From NCBI GenBank assembly GCA_963920635.1, contig OY987300.1, positions 57,929,415-57,993,414 on the forward strand: 64,000 bases of DNA. Reading direction: 5' to 3'. How positions within the stretch are numbered: position 1 is the first letter of the stretch; the number at the start of each line of letters is the position of its first letter. The translations under genes and the position numbers were made by a program. Below are positions 45,041 to 57,160 of this stretch, piece after piece. Below the pieces are notes generated by a model. The model worked only from the letters and a program-made list of their open reading frames with translations, had not been told where the DNA came from and made no database searches. Origin of the DNA: Pseudeuparius sepicola. Taxonomy: Eukaryota; Arthropoda; Insecta; Coleoptera; Anthribidae.

Positions 45041-45490
45041 GAAAGATTTTTAGTACCTGTAATAAGTATAAATAATAAATGATGTGGCATATCAGGTAAA
45101 AGATATCAATTGAAGAAAATTCACTCCAGCCGGGACTCGAACCCGGGACTCCTACTGTGGCCTTAGGCACTTTAACCAACTAAGTTACCGGAGATACGGG
45201 TTCCATCGGCTAGGTGTTATTTATTCCAATTGATATATAGTTAGTAGCGGTGAGATGTAGGAGACTTCGGCGTCTTCTACAGCTACTAGAAGGGGTTAGA
45301 GGGTGTAGGGTAACCATTCATTATTGTTGGTTATGTAAACTTTATATTCTAAATTATAACTAAATATTCGACATATAGCGACTTAATGCAAGTATCGAAC
45401 GTGGAAATTCTAACCTACAATATCAAGCCAAGAAAATGAAACATAGAAAGATTTTTAGTACCTGTAATAATTATAAATAATAAATGATGT
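45041..45490. repeat. tRNA-derived repeat, first unit, bounded by direct repeats
   Basis: GAAAGATTTTTAGTACCTG plus about 60 further bases occurs at 45041 and again at 45448, a direct repeat some 406 bp apart. The unit contains a minus-strand tRNA-like sequence and a stretch (45255-45320) repeated inverted at 45545-45610. Confidence 0.8.
45123..45194 (-). ncRNA. tRNA-like sequence (SINE head or tRNA pseudogene), copy 1
   Basis: Minus strand: acceptor TCTCCGG/CTGGAGT, D-arm-like GTAACTTAGTTGGTTAAAG, T-arm CCGGG-TTCGAGT-CCCGG with a good polymerase III B box. The anticodon stem is mismatched (CCTAA/GTAGG) and the loop lacks U33. Confidence 0.65.
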
Positions 45491-45783
45491 TTAGTGGTAT
45501 ATCAGGTAAAGGATATCAATTGAAAAAAAATGCACTCCAGCCTGGACTCCTACCCTACACCCTCTAACCCCTTCTAGTAGCTGTAGAAGACGCCGAACTC
45601 TCCTACATCTCACCGCTATTGACTAAATATCAATTGGCCGATGGAACCCGTATCTCCGGTAGCTTAGTTGGTTAAAGTGCCTACGGCCACAGTAGGAGTC
45701 CCGGGTTCGAATCCCGGCTGGAGTGCATTTTTTTCAATTGATATCCTTTACCTGATATGCTACTAAACATCATTTATTATTAA
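45478..45783. mobile_element. Palindromic tRNA-like element (~306 bp)
   Basis: Ends form an inverted repeat of about 60 bp (AATGATGTTTAGT ... GGATATCAATTGAAAAAAA ... GCACTCCAGCC at left, mirror at 45720-45783). The left arm contains a fragment of the tRNA 3' half; the right arm belongs to a complete plus-strand tRNA-like sequence. Confidence 0.75.
45653..45724 (+). ncRNA. tRNA-like sequence (SINE head or tRNA pseudogene), copy 2
   Basis: Acceptor TCTCCGG/CTGGAGT (six of seven pairs), D arm GCTT/AAGT, anticodon stem CCTAC/GTAGG with loop GGCCACA, T arm CCGGG/CCCGG with TTCGAAT. All four arms form, but the loop has G instead of U33, so it is unlikely to be a working tRNA. The B box GGTTCGAATCC is perfect. 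Confidence 0.7.
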
Positions 45784-46734
45784 TTTATTTATTTACACGA
45801 AAACAAGCCAAGAGGCCTAATTACTTGGATCGAGATACAAAAAAAAACAGTTATATCAATGTTATACCAATGTAAGGGGGAAAATTACCTATGCGGAGGT
45901 AAAATATTATCAAAAATTTTCCAGTCCAAAATGCATGCCAAAATAAAAATTAATTAAAATGTCATGAAACTACTTCACGTATGTAACCAAAATTCACTAC
46001 TTTTTACGGCTAAAATCCAATAATTAAGATGAAAGATAATGTGTCCCGTAAAATGTGCTGAATTTTAGTTAGATGCGTGAAACAGTTTGACTAGATTTCA
46101 ACTATATGAAAAACGAATATTATCAATATTTAGCAATAAAAAGTGAATAGAATTATGAAGCTAGTGATATAGGTAAAATAGATTGTATTAAGTGAAATGT
46201 TTATAAAATTTTCAGAAAGTTCAAAATTTAAAAAAATGCCAAAGAAGAAAAACTTTTAATAGAAAGTTTAAATTCGGCGCTTTTTATTTAAAATTGAATA
46301 TAGCGATTTTATTTTTTAATGTCATTTTTGATAGTCATGTGGCCACGTTTGAGCGAGTCCGCACTTTTCATCTTTTTAAAAGCAAAAGATAACCCCAAAG
46401 TTGAATTTTAAAATAAATCATTAATTAAAATTGTCCGCTAATTCCTCTTCTTTTATCTAGCCATAAAGACGATTAAAAATGAAGGCTTTGAATATTACAT
46501 CGATGCGATTGATAAGTGTGTGTGATCCAGATATTGGATTGGAACAGATAATGATAATAATTTGGAAGGTACCGATGGCATCATAAAAATCGGGACAAAG
46601 GGTAGGAAATTTTATTTTTAAATTATTCAGGTGGTTGCGTCTGTAACTATGGACTTAATTCACAATATAAATGACTCTATTATGTCTATGGGACGTTCCA
46701 GTATATGTCACTGAACTACACTGAACTAAAGCAA
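45784..46734. other. Non-coding; possible LINE tail
   Basis: 45784-45835 read on the minus strand (AGGCCTCTTGGCTTG then TAAATAAAT) looks like the tail of a LINE 3' end, similar in style to 60590-60640. Otherwise nothing is recognised. Confidence 0.35.
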
Positions 46735-46976
46735 GAATTTTACACAGAATAGAAGACGGTAGGAAAAAGTACTATATCAGAATTAGGAAAAAGTGGATTG
46801 AACATCAAGCATTAAAAAGAACTCCGGGATCAGGCCGAAGAAGGGTCTGCACTAACGAACAAGCATTCGATTTGGTGAATTACATAAGGCAGAACCCGCT
46901 CGGTTTCGCAAATACTGGTAGTCATGAATCAAATTTTAATGTTAGAACTGCACAGAGACGTTTGAAAGAAAGTTAA
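46735..46976 (+). pseudogene. Tc1-like transposase N-terminal remnant
   Basis: The frame reads RTPGSGRRRVCTNEQAFDLV and ends in NVRTAQRRLKES, the order seen in the helix-turn-helix/GRPR-type head of Tc1-family transposases. A stop follows immediately. No catalytic part or inverted ends were found, so it is a fragment; family assignment is tentative. Confidence 0.45.
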
Positions 46977-48689
46977 TTAAAAAAATGTTCTGCTGCCAAC
47001 AATCCTGTTTTAACGGAAAAAACAAAGAGGAGAAACTTGCTTTTGCATCTGAATTTGCAGATCGAAATCAAGAATTTTGGGTTTGGTAATTTTTTCACAC
47101 AGAAAAGTATTCCAATTGTGCCATACCCAAGTAGCATTTTTAGTGGGCGCCACGTAACGACCACTGCCGTAGAAACTTTAAAGTGTTTATCACTATAGTG
47201 ATAAATTATAGGAACCTTTCTATAACGTGGCTGCCACCAAAATGGATAACAATTTTTGGGTGGCAGCCACGTTGCCACCACCTTTTTGCAACTTATACCG
47301 TTACGTTCCAGCCACGTGGCATTTACGTGGCAAAAACGGGGGCGCATAGTGGCAGCCACCTATGAGGCCGCCTACGTAAAACTTGGCTACTTGCCTCCTT
47401 CTTTTCCATGTCACTCGGCCTCTCTCTTTCAACTTATTTAGGTACATACATTATTATATCCTGCTGCCTTTCTCCCACCAACTCGAAATTACTGAGATTG
47501 ACGGTGTCAATCGGGAATATATAACTACTATGAATATTTATTTTATTTTAATGTAATTAGGAGATGGGGATAAAACAAAACGATTTCATGTTTACTGTAA
47601 AACATAGACGTTATAGCTCGAAATATGAGCACGCCCTCTCGCAATATTCAATATTTTCAAAAAATAAGATAAGTGGGGAGCACAATTTTTTAAACATATC
47701 TAATAAAACATATCGCAAACAATTTTTGTATTATTCCTGGTTACGTAAAACCAATAATTACTAACTGATAGGTATACGCTATTTTAATGAAGAAGACGAG
47801 AAATTAATTTTTATTCAGTAGCCTGTTCATTTTGTCATAATGGCGGCATAAATATCATTCTTAAATATAGCGTCTTGTCTAAAATAAAATAAAGCGATTT
47901 CCACATACATTTGCGTATTTGAGGTGTTTGTTACTTGATCTTAGTGGCCGTATAGTGGCGGAAATTGTGTTATTCCACTTCATAGCATAGTTACTTTCAC
48001 TATTTGAAAGTGGCGGCCATGTCACAGACACGACTGCAGCCACGCATCTCTACACGCGTGAGTGTCAATTTCCATAACCTCAAAATTTAGGGCACAAAGC
48101 ATAGTACATATTTTACATTTAGTTAAAATCTCGAAATAAATTATAATAATATACAATAATAAATCCACAATAACAAACACTTATTTAGGCGAAGGTTTCA
48201 TTCAAGAATTCGTCCACCGAGTAAAAAGCATTTAGTAGCAAAAATTACTTAATAGTTTTAAATTTTGGAAGTGGCAGCTCAGAGTAGGTACTGTGTGGTA
48301 GCTTCTTAAAGATTCTTATCCCTAAGAAGCTTAAACCGCTGTCACATCTCTTCAAGCGACAATATTCTGGAAGCAGGCCCTGCTCTCTCAGAGTGTGATA
48401 TGCACATCATCATGTCGTTCATATTAATGAACGACACTAACTTTATCGTTTTCTACTCTTCAAATCTACTTGATACCCATATTAAGGGGGTTGAAAAGAA
48501 AATTTTATCCGCCATCTTGGAGCGACGGCCATATTGAATTTTTATTTGGAAAAACCTCGTTCAAAAATTGTCTAACAGGTCTCGAGTAATGAGAGGGACA
48601 ACCATCACGTTGTAGCCAAATTTTTGCAAGGGCATTAAGATGGATTAAAAGGTAAAAGGTGCAAGGCATCAAGATGGGTTAAAAGGTAA
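46977..48689. other. Non-coding with clustered GCCAC motifs
   Basis: GTGGCAGCCAC-type motifs occur at about 47228-47240, 47262-47281, 47308-47330 and 47350-47362, with looser copies near 47145, 47945 and 48010. A 32-bp imperfect tandem duplication lies at 48636-48705 (AAGATGG-TTAAAAGGTAAAAGG). Confidence 0.45.
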
Positions 48690-49413
48690 AAGGTGCCTTT
48701 GCAAAAAGTCCAATTACATAATATCTCCATTAAGATTTCCTTCAAAAAAATGAGGTCCGATGATTTTCTGACCCAGGATTCCTCCCCATAGATTCAAAGT
48801 CCACATATTGTGCTTCCTATCTGTTGTACTAAATTTAGGTTCGTTTTCGGTAGAGTAATAATGGAAATTATGTCTATTTACGAAACCATTTTTATGAAAA
48901 GTCGATTCATCGCTAAATAATACATCTTTAAAAAAATGTTGGTCTTGACGAATTTTTTCTAGCGCTCACGTACAAAACTAATCTTTTTCGAAATCCGCAA
49001 TATTTAATTCCTGATGTAGGTAGTTCAACTTTAAATGGATGTAATTTGTGATCTTTTAAAATTCGTTATACACATTTTTCAGGTATATCAAAATTTTTAC
49101 TAATTATCCTAATATTTGTTTCCGGATCCTCGGTAACAAAAAGAAGAACATTTAATTGATTTTCTTCGGTAAGTACAGTTTTTGCCGTGCCTTTTTTCTT
49201 TCGATACACACCAGTGACTATAAATCTTTCTAATAAGATCTTGAAACACTTTTGTTGTGGATGTCGTCTTTCAGGATATTTTGCAGCATACATTCTACTC
49301 ACTAAGAAGCAATTTCTATAACTCTCACCAAGCTCAAATATCCTGTCAATCAGTTCATCTTGAGAATAATTCATTACTTTTAATGTCTCAACACTCAGCC
49401 ACAATGAAGCCAC
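48690..49413 (-). pseudogene. IS630/Tc1-mariner-type transposase, truncated and broken
   Basis: From a start near 49413 (or ATG at 49374) the first part reads a DUF4817-like head (RMYAAKYPERRHPQQKCFK) and a second helix-turn-helix (NIRIISKNFDIPEKCV). After frame breaks around 49065-48960, the first catalytic region follows: VLFSDESTFHKNGFVNRHN near 48930, then LWGGILGQKIIGPHFFEGNL near 48780. The second and third Asp are missing; the copy stops near 48690 at a short tandem duplication. Diverged relative of the intact DD41D transposase at 32328-33467. Confidence 0.75.
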
Positions 49414-50499
49414 AGATCAGAAAAGCGGTAAATGTAACTATTGACACATAATGAAAATATTGTTTACTTTTAATGACATTTTTTTCCAGGGCCTCCTGAG
49501 ATAAGAGATAAGTATCAGATTTTTTGCAAAAAGTTGGAAAATATCTCTGTTTGAGAATTTAATAAACCCAAACTGCGTTGATTTCTGATACGTCAGCGTT
49601 TTCACAACAATCAGTTATACCTGTGCATTGGAAAAGTAAAAAAAATTAGCTTTGTTTTGATAGGAATGGGGGACATATTGAACATGTTTTAATAATTTAA
49701 TAAACAGTTTGTTATTTCTTGTTCGTTTGTGTTCTTAAATTTTTGTTGATAGGTATCTACTTACTGATAGTTTCAACTTGCTTGTCGCAATTAAACTAAA
49801 ACACAGCATTTTGAAAGACAAAGAAATATGAATTCGAAAAGTGAAAAAAATTTAAAATTTAATTTTGAAAGTACCATTACTCGTAAACTATCAAGAATAG
49901 CCCCACATAATGGGTATCATTGAAAAGGTAATTTTGTACACTTTTGATATTCATTCACAAAAATAGAACATTTTATTTAAAATGTTTGAGAAAATTTTGA
50001 TTTAGCAAAATGCAACACCCAGTAATAATGGTAGGTAATATTTATGACAATGCAAAAGAGCATTTTGTAAACTTCAAGATCGTTAGTGACAATCTGTGAA
50101 GAAAAATCGTTCCCACCTTATTATACTGGGTGTTCACATAAGCTCAGATGAAATCGGGAAATCGGCTAATTAAAACCTCTGCAACATTATTTTGCTGCAT
50201 TTCATAGCGCTATCCAAGTATGCAATAAAAGCATAGGCATTCCATTAAAAAAAAATAAGTTTATGTTATACGGTCGATTTTATAAAATGAAAATAATTTT
50301 AAAATATGCGTCCCATCGACCCCTACCAATGTACCAAATTTCATTTTGATACCACTTTTAATAAAGGAGCTATCCTCCGAGTACCCACTAATGACACACC
50401 TTGTATACTTAAATACATTTATACATATCAGATTTGTACTAATGTTTAATAACAATCCATTAGTAGATTATTAAAACAATTAATTATTTTATAAATAAA
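49414..50499. other. Non-coding, nothing recognised
   Basis: Fragments such as TACTGGGTGTTCAC (about 50122) and CACACCTTGTATAC (about 50395) resemble transposon ends but do not pair. Confidence 0.35.
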
Positions 50500-50710
50500 T
50501 ATTAGAGTCATTGTTCTACGCCTCACATCTAAGGCTGGAATACCAAACTCCGCCCTGAGATGCTTCAACCGTATTTAATTATCGTCTTCTATGTTTTTTT
50601 TTAATACTGACCTTTTAGAAATTTGTTTTGAATTTTTTCAAGCTGCTGTAGGTATGCCTGAAGCTGATTCGAAAACAGTATTGCAGCATAATCTATAGTG
50701 ACTTCAGGTT
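50500..50710 (-). pseudogene. LINE reverse transcriptase C-terminal fragment (Jockey/CR1-like)
   Basis: Minus strand reads DYAAILFSNQLQAYLQQLEK with IQNKFLK, then after a break LRAEFGIPALDVRRRTMTL. These match the conserved end of the RT domain of Jockey/CR1-type LINEs. Both ends are lost. Confidence 0.65.
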
Positions 50711-52581
50711 TTTATGTGAGAATAAATTTGCACTTCCCATAACAAATTCCAGTAGGCTGTTAGACGTCTTTGCTACACCCTCAATGCTCCGTTGAAATGT
50801 TAATTGTTAGTCAGATGTCACAGTTGCTCAGACTGTCTTCTAATTTGATTCGGGGCTATGGTACAAACCATTTATTTGTACTATTACTAATTAGAGCTGC
50901 AGTAAATTATATAAATCTATTTTTTTCATTTATTCCGGTAAGAATTTTATTTAAGGCGATTTTATGATCGATATACGTCATGTTTCTATAGATTTTGGTC
51001 ACAAATGGAAATTAGTGACCACACCTTTTTTTTGTGGATTACCGACTATACATAGGTAATATAATATTATAATATTATGAAGCCGCGATATAATAATAAT
51101 TTATTGAGCTGTACTTGATTTCTTTTTCTAATTTGCTAATAACTATTTATCCTTTATTTACTAATTCATAAATGAACTCATTATATATTAGATAATTGCT
51201 TTTGCAACAAAAACCTCCAAGCATTCCTTCGTTTTAAATTCCCACCGGTTAGAGGACATCAATTATCAGAGTGGCTTTAAATTCAGTTGGAGCGGTGATG
51301 GATCTCGTTGATAACGGTGGCTCAGGGAACACCGCATACGCGCGATCCAGATTGGATCCATTTGGAAATTGTCTCTGTATCACGGCTTCCCCGGTGATGA
51401 AGTGCTGAGAAGCTTCGCTTCTCGCGATTTAGGATGCGGCAGCAGAGTCTGAATCTGGGGTAGCAAAACTGAGTGGCATTTGGAAATATACACTTACTTC
51501 TTGAAAGATAACATGCCGCCGATCTTTTAAAATGAATTGACGAATTTTGTTTGCAACTGTATGTAAAAAATTGTTTATCCTTAAAAACCTTGTTCTGATT
51601 TTGAGCATTAGAAAATAAGCAATCCTTGGAAAATCACAGATCACAGTTTTTATTTTAACGCGTTCGTTGGAGCTCAGAAAATAAATCAGATCTAAGATAG
51701 TCCCAACCAGTCCAAGTCATATTTCTTCTTATTATAATGGGCAATAAAATATTATTATAACGGGTAATAAAATCAGGAAACCTTAATACGTAATATTATT
51801 ATAAATGGCGTAAAAAATGAATTTTTAAATGCTAAATTATTCATGCATAACCAGCTCTTATTTGTTTACAAAGCACAAATTAGACATTAGGTCTACAAGC
51901 AATCATTGATTCAAATGCGCTTAATTATTGAAATTTCTAAACGACAAAAGTGTGTCTATAGACTGTTGCCGAGTGTGCAGACCGTCGCCTTGTCGTCTCC
52001 CGTGTCACTGCATAATGATTTTATTCACCTCCGACCTTAATAATTAAATTATACAATCAGCAGATGTTTTATAAACAACCAGTCTCTCAGTCTTCCCCGC
52101 TCAAAGTATATTTAATTAAGCTACAACCCATTTGCATAGGGCTGACTGGCTCGCAGCCGTAATCCAACGTGATCCAGGAGTCCACTCAACCATTAATCAG
52201 AATGGTTAATATCAGCGCGGGGAACATAGGTGTAGAAATGACCAGCTTCAATCTAAAACAAGTGGGTACAAGCAAATGGTAACAGAGGGAATAGGGATTG
52301 TAGTATTGTGCTTTTTTTACTGAACAGTAGACAGTAACCTCTGTTGCGACAAAGTTGACGAAGTCATCTGTTAATACTAAACAAAAACTGCACCTGGACC
52401 TTCTCATAATTATATTCTCCAAGCAAATTATCAAATTGTCAAAGTCAATAAAGAAATATTTTTTAGTTTAATTTAGTTTTTTACTTTTAGTCTCTTAGCC
52501 CTGTTTTTTTTTAATAATTTCTAATGGAAAATATAAACATGCTTTATTTGTCCGTTGTAATAATACTTAAATTTTTTATAC
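50711..52581. other. Non-coding with GC-richer patches
   Basis: 51240-51430 and 52090-52200 are GC-richer and frame-free; the second contains an octamer-like ATTTGCAT (52129-52136). Nothing else is recognised. Confidence 0.35.
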
Positions 52582-53508
52582 AAAGTAGGTTGCACCTACC
52601 TGGACCAACACTATATTAAAGACCTGTGCATAGCGCTGTTTCAAGCGATCGCCACTGGCGCCACACGACGAAACAAATTTACACGGTGGTTTAATGTTAA
52701 AACACCATTGTTGCAGAATCTTTTATAAAATAAAAACATGCAAATATGTCTGTTACAACAAATTTAATATTCAAAATAAAATAAAACATTTGTTTGTTAT
52801 GTCCCTCTAATTTGACAAGTCCATATGGCATATTTCCATACATTTTCTTAAGAAAAGCAAGTCTAAAAAGCAAGCAAGAGCATTAATTTAGTACCTTTTG
52901 GTTTGAAATGAAGTCCATGGCTAGTTGTAGTGTAAGTAAGCATAAAAACATTAGATTTTTCAGTTTCTTCTTTGTATGGAGGACAATTGGTTCGCTTTGG
53001 AGCTATAAAAAAATTCCATTTTCATTCTTGCATACGTTGCAAAATACTCTACCAAAATAATATCTAGAATTTGTGCTTCTTCAGCTGGTTGATCAGATCA
53101 TCCCATAATTCCATAATAGTGTTTATTCTTATCTGTAATTCATCTAATGGTCTGTGCAATGTACATAGAGCATACCATTTTCTTCATGTGCATGAAAATT
53201 TCATGTTATCACAAACAAATCTACCTATAAAAGCTGTGATAATAGGATAAAACTGCTAAATACTGGACGCAAAGACAATACGTTACCGTAAAAAGAAGGT
53301 AAATCGTAATTAACCTGGATATTTAAAATTTGGTACATTTTAAACGTCAATAACTGACATACCAATAACCACATAATACCACCCTATAACCTATAATAAG
53401 TCGCAATTTTTTTCGTCGAGTAGAGTCACCTCAGTCCGTAAACAATAATGAAATATGACGTCATGCTGGGGTCTTTAATATAGTGTCGGTCCAGGTTGTA
53501 CTATCCTA
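52582..53508. mobile_element. ~0.9-kb TIR element
   Basis: Inverted arms of about 26 bp nearly perfect (ACCTGGACCAACACTATATT at 52597, mirrored at 53477-53496), with weaker pairing outside. No transposase recognised. Confidence 0.65.
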
Positions 53509-53890
53509 TACGCAACATCATACGGTTAATTAGAGGTGTCACATAATTCTGCTAGAACTAGACGCAATCTATAGGCACTGTCTTAAGCCGTTCAAAGTTC
53601 TCTGTCACCCGAAACTTACCCACCAATTATTAATTTTACATATCCGTGTCATCAAGGATACGATTACCTAAATCGTCGACATTAAACCCTCTCTACGATA
53701 ATTGCCGGCGGTGGTGAGATTTCGAGAAGTTCATATCCCCAGGTTACTATGATTTAATCTATGATGGAGAAACATTATCAGATATACGACTGCCAGACGG
53801 GTTGATAGAGGAATGGCACTAACAATATCTGCAGAATATAGTAAATTGTTTTATAATGCTAGACTGGGTAACACAACACTGTAACACATA
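53509..53890. other. Non-coding, nothing recognised
   Basis: No supported feature. Confidence 0.4.
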
Positions 53891-54318
53891 ACAACGCCAT
53901 TCATAAAGTTTGCTCCAAATGAAAAAAATATATTCATTATTAGATTTAAAAAAAAATCTTATTTTTCTCCTTAGTTTTGCCTTGAGAGTTATTATTTATA
54001 TTTAAAGAGAAATAAATAAAAAAAAAATGAATATCCCGATATCTTTCTGAAAATTGGCATAGAGGCACAATAACCAATGATCATAGTAGTCAATAATCAC
54101 ATTTTCTCAATAACTTTTCCCGATATTTCCAAGACAAATTCGATTTTTCCAAATTTTTAATTTTCAATCAAAGTTGCCAAGCATGGGCTATGGCGTTAGA
54201 CCCTCTTTGGTTCAATAATGTACCCAAAACATGCACCAACATAACCCGAAATCAGATTTCCAAAAAATCTAACAACACAATTTTCTGCCATTTGGTGCAA
54301 ACTTTATGGATGGCACTG
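53891..54318. mobile_element. ~430-bp MITE (Tc1/mariner-like ends)
   Basis: Right end CAGTGCCATCCATAAAGTTT (read inward) followed by TA. The left end is a diverged mirror (CAACGCCATTCATAAAGTTT). No coding capacity. Confidence 0.7.
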
Positions 54319-54530
54319 TATATTGGTTGATTCAGTTCAATTCTAGGAGATTTCAACAGGTAACTTTTTTCCACAATGGCCTCATTTTTGAGATATGCTT
54401 CACTTTCAGAGGAGAGAATTCTTTATTTTTCGAGAGATGGGCCGATTTTCAAAAAACTTTTTCTCAACCTATAGTACTCGAAGAGCTCTACATTTTGGAT
54501 TAAAAAAGTCACTGGCCTAAACTCTATTCA

Positions 54531-54973
54531 AACTAAACGCAAGTGAAACATAAACACAAATTGTTGCATGGCTAGAGCGTGGTACGCACGTGATCGGCTT
54601 GCTATTGGCTAGCCGGCAATAAAATCTGACTCGGCGGGCGAGTGCAGCGAGTCGGTGTTTCTTACAGAGGTGTATTGAGTTGCAAGTGGAACTTTATTTT
54701 TTCTGATATAATTTTTCGCTGTTTATTAATTGTTGGAGCTACGATTTGTGTTAATAGTAGAAATTTGCAGGTAAGTGAATGACTAGGTGTGCCATAAAAG
54801 TTTGTTTTTAAAGTTCTTAATACTGGGGCATATTATTTTAATATTTTATATTATAAAATACATAGAGATCGTCCTTAATACGGCCCTGCCTCGTATTAGC
54901 CATCAGAATAATTGTTCACGTGCTTCTATCGTGCAAATGTTTACGCGCGACTTGCATTTAGTTTGAATAGAGT
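54531..54973. mobile_element. ~443-bp TIR element with promoter-like core, copy 2
   Basis: Ends share ACTCTATTCAAACTAAA and a CGCAAGT/GCAAGTCGCG block. Contains GCTATTGGCT (CCAAT-type), CAATAAAATCTGACTCGGC and, further on, ACGGCCCTG and CACGTGCT, in the same order as the element at 28717-29072. A strong donor-like CAG|GTAAGT lies at about 54770. Confidence 0.65.
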
Positions 54974-55311
54974 GTAGTGTTGGTATTTAAAGGAGACACA
55001 CAAAAATCGCAAAACCTTATTAGGAATTTTTTGAAAATAAAATGGATAGTGCCATCTAATTGGTCATAGTTCAAAACACAAAATTTCAGTACTTTAAGTT
55101 ACAGGGTGTTTATCAAATAGGGCAATAGTTCTAAAAATTGGGGTTTCCGCAGTATCTTGTATAAACCACAAGGCATATTTTGGTGATCTTTTCTCGCGAA
55201 TCAATTAAGCCTTTCCCAAGTTAGTATTTTGCATAGTATAGCCATCCAAGCGCTCACAGGGTGTTCTGTAAAAAAGTAAAAATTAATGAAAATCATTTAT
55301 GTACAAATATG
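54974..55311. other. Non-coding, nothing recognised
   Basis: ACAGGGTGTTTATCAAATAG (about 55103) resembles a transposon end without a partner. Confidence 0.35.
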
Positions 55312-55897
55312 TAGAGATTCACGGTTTGACTTGACTTGACTTGACTTGAAATCAAGTCAAGTTCAAGTCAAGTAGTAATTTTACAATATCAAGTCAAGTC
55401 AAGTATTTATTTTTCAAGTACTTGAAAAATCAAGTTTTTCTTGAAGCTACTTGATGAAAAATTTTATTATCAGTTAGGGCAGTTACAAGTGAATAATAAT
55501 AAACCTTTGCATTGTACACTTTTTTGCAAAACTAGGAAAGGACTAGGAAAGAACAAAAACTAGGAAAAACAAAAATAAACTATTTCAGGTCCACTTTTTA
55601 ATGTTATCATTTTCCATCCACGACTTAATGATAGAACGTACAAGAGGTTGTCCGGCTGGAAGCTCCTCCGGAAGTACTTTTGTACCGGGACTAGGTCCTG
55701 CTAGCAGTACCATAGTAAAAGGTATATTGATTCCGACCTCTCAGAAATTTATTACAGGAGTCCAGTGGCGTGGTTTAATATAAAGTGGAACATTAAAAAA
55801 CAAATATTTATTATTTATTTGGTAAATAAAATATAAAAAAGAAAAAAAAAACAAAACTCTACAAATAATCAACCTATATAGCTATACTTTTAAAATA

Positions 55898-56208
55898 CAG
55901 GGTGATTCAGTTGTATTCTGCGACACTTCAACAGGTGATAGGAAACTAAAAAATAACCGCACTTTGTTTGATAAAGTATATCATTTTTAGGCCTTATTAA
56001 AAAGTTACAGAGTGTTAAAGTTTTAAGAAACATGTGGTCTTTATTGAATATTTACCTAACTAGTTGAGATATTTAAGTCATATTTGGTACACGTTATAAC
56101 GGCATGGGTTAGCATAAAACCTATTAATATCAATCACCTTGAACAACCAGCGGCGTAGAAGTAGGTAATTAGTATAATTGTTTTTAGAAAAAAAAAAGAG
56201 CCACCCTG
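55898..56208. mobile_element. Possible nested TA-flanked element
   Basis: CAGGGTGATTCAG at left, CCACCCTG at right, TA on both sides. The inverted similarity is only about 7 bp, so the call is tentative. Confidence 0.4.
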
Positions 56209-56789
56209 TATAGCAATAAAGTGTATTCAATTTCTTATGTACATTTTAATTTTAAACAAAAATGCCCTCTTGGTAATTTTTTGTATGTGTCATATGTTCT
56301 TATTTTTTTATTAAGTAGATAGGTAAGTCTACAACGAAAGAAAAAATGATAAATTTTATCATCAAATGATAAATTCAAAAATTACCTTGTTCACAGTCTT
56401 CCACTCGTAGGGCATCAAGTGAAATTTTGACTACCTTTTTATCAATATCCCAAAGCACTAGAGCCAAATTCTTCGATTTAATAATTTTTCTAATTGTACC
56501 ATTAGGTACACCGTGCCGACCGCCACTGGTCACCAAACTGAGAAAAGCTCCACGAATTGTCATATTTCGCGTCAAAACAACTAGCTAAAGCGGAAACACG
56601 CTGCTCCACTCGCATTATTTTGGCGACTAAAATACGGGAGATTCGACAGGTCATAACTTCTCTGCGATTTGACGTACAGTCCTGATCAAAAGTTGCGCTG
56701 GTAGCTTGAATTTTGACGAATTTTTTGATACTACTTTCAGTCCTGCCAGAAGGATGGAAAAGCCTTAAATATTACGATTTTGCAAGTCC

Positions 56790-57020
56790 TCAAATGAGTG
56801 GTTTTCGTCCTGCCGGCAGTACGCTGTACATTCTATCATTAAGGCACATTAGGCATCTAGTGGATTTGGCGCTTAACCGATTTCGCGTTTTTGTAACTGT
56901 CAAAGCAGCCCTGGAAAACCGTCTTTCAATAGGAGCTGAAGACGCTGGAGTTGACAAGAATAGAGATTCATGGCTTGACTTGATATTCAAGCTACTTGAC
57001 TTGACTTGACTTGAAATCAA
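56790..57020 (-). pseudogene. hAT transposase C-terminal dimerisation domain fragment
   Basis: Minus strand reads LFLSTPASSAPIERRFSRA then LTVTKTRNRLSAKST and MCLN, the conserved hAT dimerisation motif (usual form A-S-S-A-P-x-E-R-x-F-S). The catalytic N-terminal parts are missing or unrecognisable, so only the end of the gene survives near the right terminus of the element. The frame runs into the CAAGT subterminal repeats. Confidence 0.88.
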
Positions 57021-57160
57021 GTCAAGTTCAAGTCGAGTAGTAATTTTCCAATATCAAGTCAAGTCAAGTATTTAATTTGTCAAAAGCTTGATTTTCAAGT
57101 CAAGTCAAGTAATTAGTTAAAATGTCAAACTACTTGACTTCATGAAACCCTACAAATATG

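Larger units (their letters stand above)
55312..57152 (-). mobile_element. hAT (Ac-like) transposon, deletion derivative, 1,841 bp
   Basis: Ends TAGAGATTCACGG (left) and TAGGGTTTCATGA (right, read inward), flanked by a perfect 8-bp target duplication CAAATATG (55304-55311, 57153-57160). Both subterminal regions are packed with CAAGT/ACTTG units, including a large palindrome shared by 55328-55400 and 56999-57070. A minus-strand fragment of hAT transposase remains at 56790-57020. Confidence 0.9.

Noticed and set aside
45653..45724. Functional tRNA gene
   Set aside because: Arms fold, but the anticodon loop lacks U33 and the sequence is embedded in a repeated palindromic element, so a SINE head or pseudogene is more likely.
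47145..47362. TIR transposon defined by GCCACGT motifs
   Set aside because: Motifs cluster but no inverted ends or target duplication could be paired.
56375..56575. Host protein fragment on the minus strand inside the hAT element
   Set aside because: 66 codons with no recognisable motif; could be captured DNA, but there is no evidence.
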